Shown here one piece after another: positions 16,513 through 25,420 of a stretch of 64,000 nucleotides of DNA. The stretch comes from Mesobacterium pallidum (GTDB taxonomy: Bacteria > Pseudomonadota > Alphaproteobacteria > Rhodobacterales > Rhodobacteraceae), in the NCBI RefSeq assembly GCF_019966535.1, contig NZ_JAIMID010000015.1, positions 1 through 64,000 on the forward strand, read 5' to 3'. Made by a program: the position numbers and the translations under genes. The notes under the pieces were generated by a model. The model was not told the origin of the DNA, searched no databases, and saw only the letters and a program-made list of their open reading frames with translations. Position 1 is the first letter of the stretch, and each line of letters starts with the position of its first letter.

Positions 16513-16611
16513 GCCGCCCGGACGCAGCCGCTACCCTTTCAGCGAGAATCAAGGGAGGAGGGGCCTCGACCCCGGGCGCAAGACCCGGCAGGCGGGCCCG
16601 ACGGGGCGCGC

Positions 16612-18282
16612 ATGGCCAAGGCAAAGAATATCCTGTTCATCATGTTCGACCAGCTGCGGTGGGATTACCTCAGCTGCTACGGCCATCCGCATCTGCACAC
16701 GCCGAACATCGACAGGCTCGCCAGCAAGGGCGTCCGGTTCACCCGGTCCTACATCCAGTCGCCAATCTGCGGCTCGTCCCGGATGAGCACCTATACCGGC
16801 CGCTACGTGCATTCGCACGGCGCGACCTGGAACGGCGTGCCGCTCAAGATCGGCGAGATCACGATGGGCGACCACCTGCGCAAGCAGGGGATGGACTGCG
16901 TGCTGGTCGGCAAGACCCACATGCGCGCCGATGTCGAGGGGATGATGCGCCTTGGCGTCTCGCCCGACAGCATCATCGGCGCCCGTGTCTCGGAATGCGG
17001 GTTCGACGTGTTCGAGCGCGACGACGGGATGCTGCCCGAGGGGCCGGACGGCTCCTACGACCCGGACGGCGCCAAGGAATACAACAAGTACCTGCGCGCC
17101 AAGGGCTACGAGAGCGACAACCCCTGGCACGACTTCGCCAACTCGGGCCTCGACGCCGATGGCAACGTGCTTTCGGGCTGGTTCCTCAAGAACTCGCGCG
17201 AGGCGGCGAACATCGCCGAAGAGGACAGCGAAACGCCCTATATGACTGGCCGCGGGATGGCCTTCATGGAGCAGGCCGAGGGGCCCTGGTGCTGTCACCT
17301 GTCCTACATCAAGCCGCACTGGCCCTATATCGTGCCCGAACCCTATGCGTCGATGTACGGCCCCGAGCACGTGCTGCCGGTGGTCCGGTCGGACAGCGAA
17401 AAGCAGAACCCGCACCCGGTCTATCGCATGTTCATGGACAACAAGGTGGGCGAGGCGTTCAGCCGCGACGAGGTGCGCGCGGCGGTGATCCCGGCCTACA
17501 TGGGCCTGATCAAGCAATGCGACGACCAGATGGGGCGCTTGTTCGATTGGCTCGAGGAAACGGGGCGGATGGAGGACACGATGATCGTGCTGACGTCCGA
17601 CCACGGGGATTTCCTGGGCGATCACTGGATGGGGGAAAAGACCTTCTTCCACGATACGGCGACCAAGGTGCCGCTGATCATCTACGACCCTTCGCCCGAG
17701 GCGGACGCGACCCGCGGCACGGTCTGCGACGCGCTGGTCGAGGCGATCGACCTTGCGCCGACATTCGTCGAGGTGTCGGGGGCCGAGCCCGCCTACCACA
17801 TCCTCGAAGGGGAAAGCCTGCGCCCGATCCTGCACGGAGAGGCCACCGAGACGACACGCGACTACGTGATCTGCGAATACGATTTCTCGGCCACGCCGAT
17901 CGCGCATTTCAACGACGTGCCGGTCAAGGATGCCGCCTGTTTCATGGTGGCCGACAAGCGCTGGAAGCTGATCCATTTCGAGGGCGGCCACCGCCCCATG
18001 CTGTTCGACCTGGAAACCGACCCGCAGGAGCTGACGGACCTGGGCGACAGCGACGACCATGCCGAGGTGATCGACCGGATGTACGACCGGCTCTTTGCCT
18101 GGACCCGCCGCCAGTCGCAGCGCACGACCAAGTCCGTACAGGATCTTGTCGATATGCGCACCAAGACCGGCCGCCGCGGCATCGTGCTGGGCGTCTATGA
18201 CGAAACCGAGGCCCCGCTGGACCAGACGGTGTGCTACCGTGACCGCAAGGCCGCGAACATGAAATCGGGGCCGGCGGGCTGA
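16612..18282 (+). CDS. Sulfatase-family hydrolase (formylglycine type)
   Basis: 556 residues of the alkaline-phosphatase/sulfatase superfamily. The N-terminal ILFIMFDQLRWD provides the first metal Asp (D13). The nucleophile motif is C53-G-S-S-R57 in SPICGSSRMSTYTGRY; the Cys would be converted to formylglycine. The classical motif is C-x-P/A-x-R, so Ser at the third position is a variant. The second metal site is D330-H-G-D333 in TSDHGDFLGDH. There is no signal peptide, so it is cytoplasmic and would act on an imported sulfate, phosphonate or phosphate ester, presumably the ligand of the TAXI-TRAP system encoded next. It may be a phosphonate monoester hydrolase instead. Confidence 0.85.
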   Translation: MAKAKNILFIMFDQLRWDYLSCYGHPHLHTPNIDRLASKGVRFTRSYIQSPICGSSRMSTYTGRYVHSHGATWNGVPLKIGEITMGDHLRKQGMDCVLVGKTHMRADVEGMMRLGVSPDSIIGARVSECGFDVFERDDGMLPEGPDGSYDPDGAKEYNKYLRAKGYESDNPWHDFANSGLDADGNVLSGWFLKNSREAANIAEEDSETPYMTGRGMAFMEQAEGPWCCHLSYIKPHWPYIVPEPYASMYGPEHVLPVVRSDSEKQNPHPVYRMFMDNKVGEAFSRDEVRAAVIPAYMGLIKQCDDQMGRLFDWLEETGRMEDTMIVLTSDHGDFLGDHWMGEKTFFHDTATKVPLIIYDPSPEADATRGTVCDALVEAIDLAPTFVEVSGAEPAYHILEGESLRPILHGEATETTRDYVICEYDFSATPIAHFNDVPVKDAACFMVADKRWKLIHFEGGHRPMLFDLETDPQELTDLGDSDDHAEVIDRMYDRLFAWTRRQSQRTTKSVQDLVDMRTKTGRRGIVLGVYDETEAPLDQTVCYRDRKAANMKSGPAG

Positions 18283-18345
18283 CCGCCACCCCGTCGCCGG
18301 GTCAGGAGGAGGCCCGGCGGCACGAGACATAAAGGGAGGAGACAC

Positions 18346-19401
18346 ATGAAACACCTGACCAGGACTTTTGCCGGTGCCTGCCTGGCGGCGACGCTTGTCG
18401 CCGGCAGCGCCACCGCCCAGGCCAACCTGACCGCCGAGACCTCGAGCCCCGGCAATTCCCCGCACGTGAGCATCATCCACCTGGCCGAGGCCGCCTCGAC
18501 CGCCGGTGTGGCGGCGCTGCAGGTGCAGGAAGGCCAGACGCTGACCAACTCGGCGCAGAACGTGGCCGAGGGGCGGACGGACATTTCGGCCATGCCGCTG
18601 CTGCTGGGGTTCCTGATGTCCAAGGGACGCGGGCCCTACGCCGCGCTGGGCGAGGAAAAGGGTGCCGCGCTGGCCGGGAACCTGCGCGCGCTGGTGCCCT
18701 ACAATGCCGGGGCCTACGGGCTGATGGCGCTGGAAAGCGAAGGCATCACCAGCTGGGACGACCTGCGTGGCAAGAACGTCTGGAACGGCCCGCCGCGCGG
18801 CGCCGCGCTGGTCAACGCGCGGCAGGCGATCTTTCTGGCCGCCGGCCTGAAGGACGGTGAGGATTACACCGGCCACCAGGACAACTGGGGCCAACTGGCC
18901 GGGCGACTCGTCGACGGGTCCATGGATGCCTTCGTCGTTCCGCTGACCTTCCCCTCGGACCGCGTCACGACCATGCAGGCCGCTGGCGATGTTGCCATCG
19001 TCTCGACCCCCAAGGACACCTTTGAATCCGAGGCCTTCCGCAAGGTGTTCAACGCGCCGGGCAACGTGCCGATCGAACTGGACTGGTCGGAAGCGGGCTA
19101 TTCCGGCGACGGGGTGCGCCTGATCTCGGACGACACCCTGTTCCGCGGCATCGGCACCGCCTTTGCCGACGTGGTCAACAAGGACATGGACTTCGATCTC
19201 GCCAAGGCGCTGGTCGCCACCTACATCGAGACGATCCCGCAGCTCAAGGAACGCACGCCCTACATGAAGAACGTCAATGTCGGGGTTCTCGACCCGGCGG
19301 CCTCGGGCTTCTGCGGGGCCAATCCGCTCAAGTACCACCCCGGCGCCGTCGCCGCCTGGGAAGAGGCCGGCTACACCGTGCCCGACTGCGCCAAGGAGTG
19401 A
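18346..19401 (+). CDS. TRAP transporter substrate-binding protein, TAXI family
   Basis: 351 residues with a signal peptide (MKHLTRTFAGACLAATLVAG, cleavage near AQA/N). The mature chain has the TAXI layout: an early strand followed by SPGNSPHVSIIHLAEAA, then a QEGQTLTNSAQNVAEGRTDI segment and LRALVPYNAGAYGLMA. TAXI proteins bind organic acids or amino acids and pass them to a fused permease, which is the next gene. A GGGAGGAG site precedes ATG 18346. Together with the sulfatase this suggests uptake of a sulfated organic acid, by inference. Confidence 0.87.
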   Translation: MKHLTRTFAGACLAATLVAGSATAQANLTAETSSPGNSPHVSIIHLAEAASTAGVAALQVQEGQTLTNSAQNVAEGRTDISAMPLLLGFLMSKGRGPYAALGEEKGAALAGNLRALVPYNAGAYGLMALESEGITSWDDLRGKNVWNGPPRGAALVNARQAIFLAAGLKDGEDYTGHQDNWGQLAGRLVDGSMDAFVVPLTFPSDRVTTMQAAGDVAIVSTPKDTFESEAFRKVFNAPGNVPIELDWSEAGYSGDGVRLISDDTLFRGIGTAFADVVNKDMDFDLAKALVATYIETIPQLKERTPYMKNVNVGVLDPAASGFCGANPLKYHPGAVAAWEEAGYTVPDCAKE

Positions 19402-19500
19402 CCCCCGGCGACTTGGCCGCCGTCCTTGCCCCGGGCGCACCCCGCGTCGCCCGGGCATTCCACCCCTGACCCTGCGTCGACGACCCCGGGAGGGGAGACC

Positions 19501-21843
19501 ATGTCCTCCGAGCTTCTTCGGCCCCCGAGCCTGTTCAACCGGATTTCGCTGATGCTGGGCTTTGTCCTTGTCACCATCGGCCTCTTGAACACCATGCCGT
19601 CGATCCCCGGGCTTGACGCCGCGGCCGAGGGGCTGCTGGGCGACGGGGTCAAGATCCGGCGCTTTACCTTCGAATACCTGGCGCCGCTATGCTTCGTGCT
19701 GATGATGTCCGTCGTCGCGATGGACCAGTCGATGGCGCGGATGTTCCGGGACCAGGGCAAGGCGCGCCATGCCTTCGGCCTTTTCATGGACATCGCGCTG
19801 GTGGTCATGGCGGTCGTCATGGCGGCGGCGTATCTCATCGAGATCGACAGCGTCTGCCTGATCGACCAGATCACCGGCGAACGGGCGGCGCTGATCGCCC
19901 AGGCCCTGCAGGACGAGATCGCCTTTGCCGAATCCATGGGCCTGCCGCCGCCGTCCACGGTGGATGACCCGGCCTGCATCACCACGCTGGGGATGGGGAT
20001 CTTCCCGCTGATGGCGGTCTCGATCGCGGTGTTCCTGGGCTACAACGTGCGGGTCTGGGGCTTTCCGCTGGTCGCCGTAGCGATCCTGATCGCCGCCTAT
20101 ACCCTGGCGACCGTCTACATCTGGTATGTCTTCGGCGCGGACGACATCAACAAGTACCTCGTGACCAAGCTGGGCGGAGAGCCGCGCCAGTTGCTCGACG
20201 GGCGCCCCAACGTGCGCGACATCCTGACGAACAATGCGCAGGGGCTGCTTGGCCGGTTCATGGCCATCCTGATGAGCACGGTGTTCCCCTACATCGTGCT
20301 TGGCTCGCTGTTCGGCGTCTCGGCCGGAGGGCGGTCGCTGATCAAGCTCGCCTTCCTTTGGACGCGGCGCCTGCGCGGCGGGCCGGCCCATGCGGCCATC
20401 GTCAGCTCGGCCATGTTCGGCACGATCTCGGGCGGGCCGGTGGTCAACGTGCTGTCCACCGGGGTGCTGACCATCCCGATGATGCTGAAACGCAACTTCA
20501 GCGCCCGGTTCGCTGGCGGGATCGAGGCGGCGGCGAGTTCCGGCGGGCAGATCATGCCGCCGGTGATGGGCGTCGCGGCCTTCGTGCTGTCGGCCATGAC
20601 CGTCGTGCCCTACCGCGAGGTCATCATCGCCGCCACCCTGCCGGCGGCGGCGTATTTCGGCTGCCTCTTCCTCACGGTGGTCTTCCAGGCCCGCAAGCAG
20701 GGGATCGAGGCGGTCGGCGATGTCACCGACGACATGCGCCTGACACGCGAGGACAAACTGCACTTGGTGATGATCTTCCTGCCGATCCTGCTGATCCTCG
20801 TCCTGCTGCTGACCCCGAAAGAGGCGGTGGGCTGCGGCCCGCTGGCCGGGCTCTGGGGCGTCACGCAGATCATCACCGAGGGCAATTGCCGGGCCGAGAA
20901 CCTGCCCTGGCTGCTCGAGCTGATCCAGAACTCGGCCGGCGACGCGGGTTCGGCCGGGTGGTGGGCGACGGCGCTGCTGGCGGTGCTGTTCTTCCTCGAC
21001 CGCGAGATCCGGCGGAAACCCGGCATGATCATCGCCGCGCTGGCCGATGCGGGCCTGCTGGTGTCGCGCCTGTACCTGATGTTCCTGGCCGTGTCCGTCA
21101 TCGACTTCTGCCTGAATTTCACCGGGCTTTCCAACTACATCGCCGTCGATATCGTCGGCTGGCTGCGCCATTCCGGTATGGATGCCGGGTCGAGCCCGCT
21201 GTTCATGTTCGTGGCGCTGCTGGCGACCATGGCGATGGCGATCCTGCTGGGCATGGGGATGCCGACGGTGCCCGCCTATATCAACGTGGCGCTCTTGATG
21301 GGGCCGATGCTGGTCAGCCTCGGCATCGCGACCTTCACCGCGCATATGTTCGTCTTCTACTTTGCTGTCGCCTCGGCGATCACGCCGCCGGTGGCAGTGG
21401 CGGCCTTTGCCGCGGCCTCGATCACCAAGGCCGACCCGATGCAGACCGGCTTTGCCGCCGTGCGGGCGGGGATCGTGATGTTCCTCATCCCGTTCATCTT
21501 TGCCTTCTACCCCGAGCTTCTGCTGATCGAGGCCGCCCAGCTGAACCCCGCCGGCGGGGGCGAGCCCTACTTGCCCGGCCTTGACGGGCGGGTGCATCCG
21601 CTGCTGCTGGCGGGCCTCGTGCTGCGGCTGGGCTTTGCGCTCTACCTGGTGGCCAGCGTGCTGGCCCGGTTCGAGACGCGGCGCATGGGCGGGGCCGAGA
21701 TGGTGCTGCGGCTGGCGTTGGCGGTGCTGGTGATGATGAAGTCGCCCTGGCTCTTCGGCATCGGGCTTGTCGCGGGCGCGGCGCTGCTGGTCTGGCACCG
21801 CCGCAGTCCCGGCGGCGGGTCCGCGGCGCGCGCCCCGGCCTGA
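19501..21843 (+). CDS. TRAP transporter fused permease, TAXI type (DctQM fusion)
   Basis: 780 residues with roughly 18 hydrophobic segments. The first third corresponds to a DctQ-like unit plus linkers (FVLVTIGLLNTMPS, VVMAVVMAAAYLIE), the rest to DctM, with PYIVLGSLFGVSAGG, SSAMFGTISGGPVVNVLSTG and LGMGMPTVPAYINVAL as recognisable family segments and AITPPVAVAAFAAASI near the end. Length matches fused TAXI permeases. ATG 19501 follows GGGAGGGGAGACC; longer upstream starts lack such a site. It completes a two-component importer with the preceding binding protein and ends at a strong terminator. Confidence 0.88.
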   Translation: MSSELLRPPSLFNRISLMLGFVLVTIGLLNTMPSIPGLDAAAEGLLGDGVKIRRFTFEYLAPLCFVLMMSVVAMDQSMARMFRDQGKARHAFGLFMDIALVVMAVVMAAAYLIEIDSVCLIDQITGERAALIAQALQDEIAFAESMGLPPPSTVDDPACITTLGMGIFPLMAVSIAVFLGYNVRVWGFPLVAVAILIAAYTLATVYIWYVFGADDINKYLVTKLGGEPRQLLDGRPNVRDILTNNAQGLLGRFMAILMSTVFPYIVLGSLFGVSAGGRSLIKLAFLWTRRLRGGPAHAAIVSSAMFGTISGGPVVNVLSTGVLTIPMMLKRNFSARFAGGIEAAASSGGQIMPPVMGVAAFVLSAMTVVPYREVIIAATLPAAAYFGCLFLTVVFQARKQGIEAVGDVTDDMRLTREDKLHLVMIFLPILLILVLLLTPKEAVGCGPLAGLWGVTQIITEGNCRAENLPWLLELIQNSAGDAGSAGWWATALLAVLFFLDREIRRKPGMIIAALADAGLLVSRLYLMFLAVSVIDFCLNFTGLSNYIAVDIVGWLRHSGMDAGSSPLFMFVALLATMAMAILLGMGMPTVPAYINVALLMGPMLVSLGIATFTAHMFVFYFAVASAITPPVAVAAFAAASITKADPMQTGFAAVRAGIVMFLIPFIFAFYPELLLIEAAQLNPAGGGEPYLPGLDGRVHPLLLAGLVLRLGFALYLVASVLARFETRRMGGAEMVLRLALAVLVMMKSPWLFGIGLVAGAALLVWHRRSPGGGSAARAPA

Positions 21844-21856
21844 GCGCGGGCGGAGG

Positions 21857-21884
21857 AATCCCGCCTTTTCGGCGGGATTGTTTC
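21857..21884 (+). terminator. Rho-independent terminator after the TAXI-TRAP permease
   Basis: AATCCCGCC (21857-21865), loop TTTTC, GGCGGGATT (21871-21879) form a perfect 9-pair stem followed by GTTTC. It lies 14 bases after the permease stop and separates the sulfatase/TRAP unit from the dynamin array. Confidence 0.8.
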
Positions 21885-22308
21885 GCCCCGCAGGGGGGAT
21901 CGCGGGGGTTGCCGCAGGGGATTGTTTCCATCCCGCACACGGCCGAGTCGCGCTGCCGGCGGCGGATCGGCCTCCGCGCCGTGCAACTGCCGGTTTGGCC
22001 ACATTTGTGCCAAATTCTTGTTGCTTTCCCGCACACTGCGAAAAGCCCTTGCGGGCAAGGCCACTGGCCGCCTTCGGCAGGGACAAAGCCCAAGGTTGTG
22101 CCCGCCGCGCGCGCGCCCGGCTGACCCGCGCTTCATGACTTCGGTCCGGTTTGGCCCAAGTCTTGCCCCTATTAACCAATAAACATTGTTAACCAAGTTG
22201 GATGTCGAGCCCTTCGCCCATGGCGAATTCGGTTCGGTCTTTCGCCGGAAATGTGTGTGGTTTGGTGCGACGTCAGCCGGGGCGTCGAAATTCTGAAGAG
22301 AGGCTCTC
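21885..22308. other. Leader region of the dynamin array with an A/T-rich near-palindrome
   Basis: About 420 bases without a convincing gene. Contents seen: a short hairpin CCTTGC-GG-GCAAGG at 22047-22060; two CCCGCACAC repeats (near 21932 and 22028); and an A/T-rich island at 22169-22196 whose core TTAACCAAT-AAAC-ATTG-TTAA (22172-22192) is an inverted repeat with one base missing. A weak TTGCCC (22163-22168) and TTGTTA (22186-22191) at 17-base spacing could be a promoter. AGAGAGG just before 22309 is the ribosome site of the first GTPase. The promoter for the six-gene array is expected here. Confidence 0.5.
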
Positions 22309-24324
22309 ATGTCGCAAGGCAAGATCAGGCGGATGCACCGCGAGGGGTTCGAAGAGCTCAACCAGTACTGGGAAAGCCTCGACGCGCTGGAAGGCGCGGT
22401 CGAGTCGTTTGCCGAGGACGCGCTGAGTTTCGTCGATGAACCGATCGAGCGGGTGCTTGACCGGATCCGCTCCTTCGAGCCCTCGGTCAGCATCATCGGC
22501 CAGATCAAGGCGGGCAAGAGCACGCTGCTGAACGCGCTGGTCGGCGAAACCGACCTGCTGCCCTCGGACGTGAACCCCTGGACCTCGGTCATCACCGGTC
22601 TGCACCTGAACAGCCGCCACCGCCCGATGGACACCCGGGCGCTGTTCCGCTTTTTCGACAGCCACGAATGGGACCGCCTCGTCGCGACCGGCGGCCGCCT
22701 GGGCGAGATGGCCTCGCGCGCGGGGTTCGAGACCGAGGCGGACGAGGTCCGCGCCCAGGTCAGCGAGATGCGCGAGACGACCGAGGCGCGGCTGGGCGAC
22801 CAGTTCGACGAGCTGCTGGGCAAAAGCCATGCCTTCCCCGATCTCGACCGGGAAACGATCAACCGCTACATCTGCTACGGCGATCCGTCCGAACTGGCGG
22901 GTGGCGCGCAGGAAGGCGTCTATGCCGACCTGACCAAGTCCGCCGATCTCTACCTCGACAACGACGACCTGCCGCGCGGCCTGCTGCTGCGCGACACGCC
23001 CGGCGTCAACGACACCTTCATGATGCGCGAACAGATCACGCTGAACGCGATCAGCGACAGCCGCGTCTGCGTGGTCGTGCTGTCGGCGCACCAGGCGCTG
23101 TCCACGATGGACGTGGCCCTGCTGCGCATCATCTGCGCCGTCGAGGCGCGCGAGGTGCTGATCTTTGTCAACCGCATCGACGAACTGCCCGACCCTGAGG
23201 GCGAGCAGGTGCGCATCCGCTCCTCGATCCAGCGGACGCTGGCGCGGCTGGGCCTGAACCAGGACATCGAGATCCTCTTCGGCAGCGGCTACTGGGCCAA
23301 CTTTGCCCTGTCGGGCAAGGGGACCATGTCGCGTCGCAGCCAGCAATCGCTTGCGACCATGTTCGAAGGCGAGGATCTGTCGGATATCGACGCCCTGCGC
23401 GAGGCGGCCCTGCAGGCCTCGGGCGTGCCCGCCCTGCACCGCGCCATTGCCCGGCGCGTGGTCGAGGGGGTCGGCGCGGCCTTCCTGTCGGATCTCGAGC
23501 GCGAGATCGAGACCATCATCGAGATGAGCGAGACGGTCGAGAACGCGACCGAGGTGCTGCGCGACGGCAAGGGCGTGACCCTGACCCGGCCCGACCTCAT
23601 GCTGCGCGTCGGCGACGTGCTGCAGCAGGTGACCAGCCAGTTCGACCAGGGCGCGGACGAATTGCGCGCCAGCCTGCGCGAACGGCTCGAGCGCAGCCAG
23701 GCGACCTACGTGACCTCGGCCGTGGAATCCCTGCAGGCCCATATCGCGATGTACGGCGAGACCGGCAGCTGGGACAACGACCCGATGAGCCTGCGGATGG
23801 CGATGAAGACCGCCTTCAACTCGGCCTGCAGCAAGCTGCGGCGCGAGGGCGAGGCGGGGTTCATGACCGTGCTCGACCAGATCCAGGACATCCTGCAGAA
23901 CGACCTTGGCGTGTTCCGCGACGGCGACAAGATCGAGTTCCCCGAGCAGCCCGTGCACCAGGCGCCGACCGTGCTGGCGCGGACGCTGTCGCTCGACCTC
24001 GATGGCGGCTGGTGGCAAAAGATCTGGTCCGTCGCCGGCTCGCGCCGGCTGATGCGGATTGGCGCCGCCAAGAAGGTCGAAAAGAAGTACCGCACGATGA
24101 TCATCGACGAGACCACGCCGCTGATCGACGACCTGATCACGCAGTTCTACGACCCGGCGGTGGACGCGACCCGCGACATCATCACGACCTTCGCGCTTGA
24201 CCAGGGCAAGTTTTGCGAGGCGATGCTGGAACGCATCAGCCGCAGCGTCGAAGAGATCGAGGCCGAGTCGCGCTTTGGGGTCGACGACGATGACGCCGCG
24301 CTGATCCGGAGGATTTCCGCATGA
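22309..24324 (+). CDS. Bacterial dynamin-like GTPase, large member 1 (pair 1)
   Basis: 671 residues. GTPase motifs: G1 GQIKAGKST at 64-72, the conserved LLPSDVNPWTSV after it (switch I region), G3 DTPG at 229-232 and G4 NRID at 288-291. Residues 1-60 and about 380-671 are helical, as in the stalk of bacterial dynamin-like proteins. Near the C-terminus is an aromatic basic segment, DGGWWQKIW at 565-573, followed by SRRLM, a candidate membrane-inserting paddle. No true transmembrane helix is evident. Dynamin-like proteins polymerise on membranes and remodel them on GTP hydrolysis. The small partner follows with a 4-base ATGA overlap, so equal co-translation is likely. First gene of a six-gene array. 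Confidence 0.9.
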   Translation: MSQGKIRRMHREGFEELNQYWESLDALEGAVESFAEDALSFVDEPIERVLDRIRSFEPSVSIIGQIKAGKSTLLNALVGETDLLPSDVNPWTSVITGLHLNSRHRPMDTRALFRFFDSHEWDRLVATGGRLGEMASRAGFETEADEVRAQVSEMRETTEARLGDQFDELLGKSHAFPDLDRETINRYICYGDPSELAGGAQEGVYADLTKSADLYLDNDDLPRGLLLRDTPGVNDTFMMREQITLNAISDSRVCVVVLSAHQALSTMDVALLRIICAVEAREVLIFVNRIDELPDPEGEQVRIRSSIQRTLARLGLNQDIEILFGSGYWANFALSGKGTMSRRSQQSLATMFEGEDLSDIDALREAALQASGVPALHRAIARRVVEGVGAAFLSDLEREIETIIEMSETVENATEVLRDGKGVTLTRPDLMLRVGDVLQQVTSQFDQGADELRASLRERLERSQATYVTSAVESLQAHIAMYGETGSWDNDPMSLRMAMKTAFNSACSKLRREGEAGFMTVLDQIQDILQNDLGVFRDGDKIEFPEQPVHQAPTVLARTLSLDLDGGWWQKIWSVAGSRRLMRIGAAKKVEKKYRTMIIDETTPLIDDLITQFYDPAVDATRDIITTFALDQGKFCEAMLERISRSVEEIEAESRFGVDDDDAALIRRISA

Positions 24325-25412
24325 AACGCAGCAGATGGAGCCGCCCCTCCGCCCAGCAGCAGCCCGCCGGTGGCGGAGAGCCGCGCAAGCCGCGCATTCT
24401 CGTGGCCGGTGAGTTCAGCGCCGGCAAGACCCGGCTGATCAACGGCCTCGCCGAGGCGCCCGTGCTGCCCTCGAACGTGACCGCGACCGCGCTGCCGCCG
24501 ATCTGGCTGGTGGGCGAGGCGCGGGGCCTTGCGCGGGTCGATCACGCCGGCCGGCTGGAGGGCCTGTCGGGCCTGGGCGAGATCAACATCGACAGGACCA
24601 GCTATTGCTTCATGGGCCATTCGGCCTCGATCCTCGAGGATCTCGATATCATCGACACGCCCGGCAACTCGGACCCGAACATGGCGGCCGTGACCTGGCA
24701 GCGCATGCTTGACTATGCCGACGCGGTGGTCTGGTGCACCAATGGCACCCAGGCCTGGCGGCAAAGCGAAAAGGCCGTGTGGCAGGCGATGCCGCAGCGG
24801 CTGCGCAACAACGCCATGCTGATCATCACCCATGCCGACCTGATGCCCGACCAGGCCAATGCCGGGCGCGTGCTGCAACGGGTCGAGCGCGAGGCCGCGG
24901 CCTATTTCGACACCTTCCTGATGGCGTCGCTGCTGGACCCCGAGGACCTGGACGGCATCCGCGACCACATCCGCCACATCGCGTCGCGGCTCGAGCCCCT
25001 GACCGGCGCCCACAACACCCTGATGGCCGATTTCCTGGCTGGCAAGGCCGCCGTTGCCGGCCAGGCGCCGGCCCGGCCCGAGGCCGAGCGGCAGAGCAGT
25101 GCCGCGCGCGCGATGCAGATCATCCGGCCGCGCCGCGTCAAGCGCGCGGTCGAGGAAGAGCCGATCGACGATTTCAAGGTCGTGCAACTGGCCCGCGCCG
25201 CGGCCCGCGCCAACGAGACGGGCATGGCCCGCGCCCAGTGGGAAGGCCTATCGCGCGGGCTCGACACCTCGGACCCCGAGGCGATCCTGGCCGCGGTCGA
25301 GCGGCTGATCACCTTGATCGACAGCGGTCCCAAGGAAACGCCGGGGGGCGTCGATGGATATTCCGGCAAGGCACGCGGCGGAAGGGCCGTGGGTGCCGAT
25401 GGCAGCGAGTGA
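24321..25412 (+). CDS. Small dynamin-superfamily GTPase 1 (pair 1)
   Basis: 363 residues: a basic N-terminus, a GTPase domain at about 24-215 and a variable helical tail. G1 is GEFSAGKT at 30-37, G3 DTPG at 112-115, and G4 is probably THAD at 170-173 in place of N/TKxD. After G3 comes WCTNGTQAWRQSE, with QAWR at 144-147, a signature shared by all three small GTPases of this array and absent from the large ones. It lacks the long stalk, so it may be a regulatory or nucleating partner of the preceding large protein. GGAGG for ATG 24321 lies inside the upstream gene. The final 35 residues are Gly-rich and probably disordered. Confidence 0.85.
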   Translation: MKRSRWSRPSAQQQPAGGGEPRKPRILVAGEFSAGKTRLINGLAEAPVLPSNVTATALPPIWLVGEARGLARVDHAGRLEGLSGLGEINIDRTSYCFMGHSASILEDLDIIDTPGNSDPNMAAVTWQRMLDYADAVVWCTNGTQAWRQSEKAVWQAMPQRLRNNAMLIITHADLMPDQANAGRVLQRVEREAAAYFDTFLMASLLDPEDLDGIRDHIRHIASRLEPLTGAHNTLMADFLAGKAAVAGQAPARPEAERQSSAARAMQIIRPRRVKRAVEEEPIDDFKVVQLARAAARANETGMARAQWEGLSRGLDTSDPEAILAAVERLITLIDSGPKETPGGVDGYSGKARGGRAVGADGSE

Positions 25413-25420
25413 GGGAAGTC

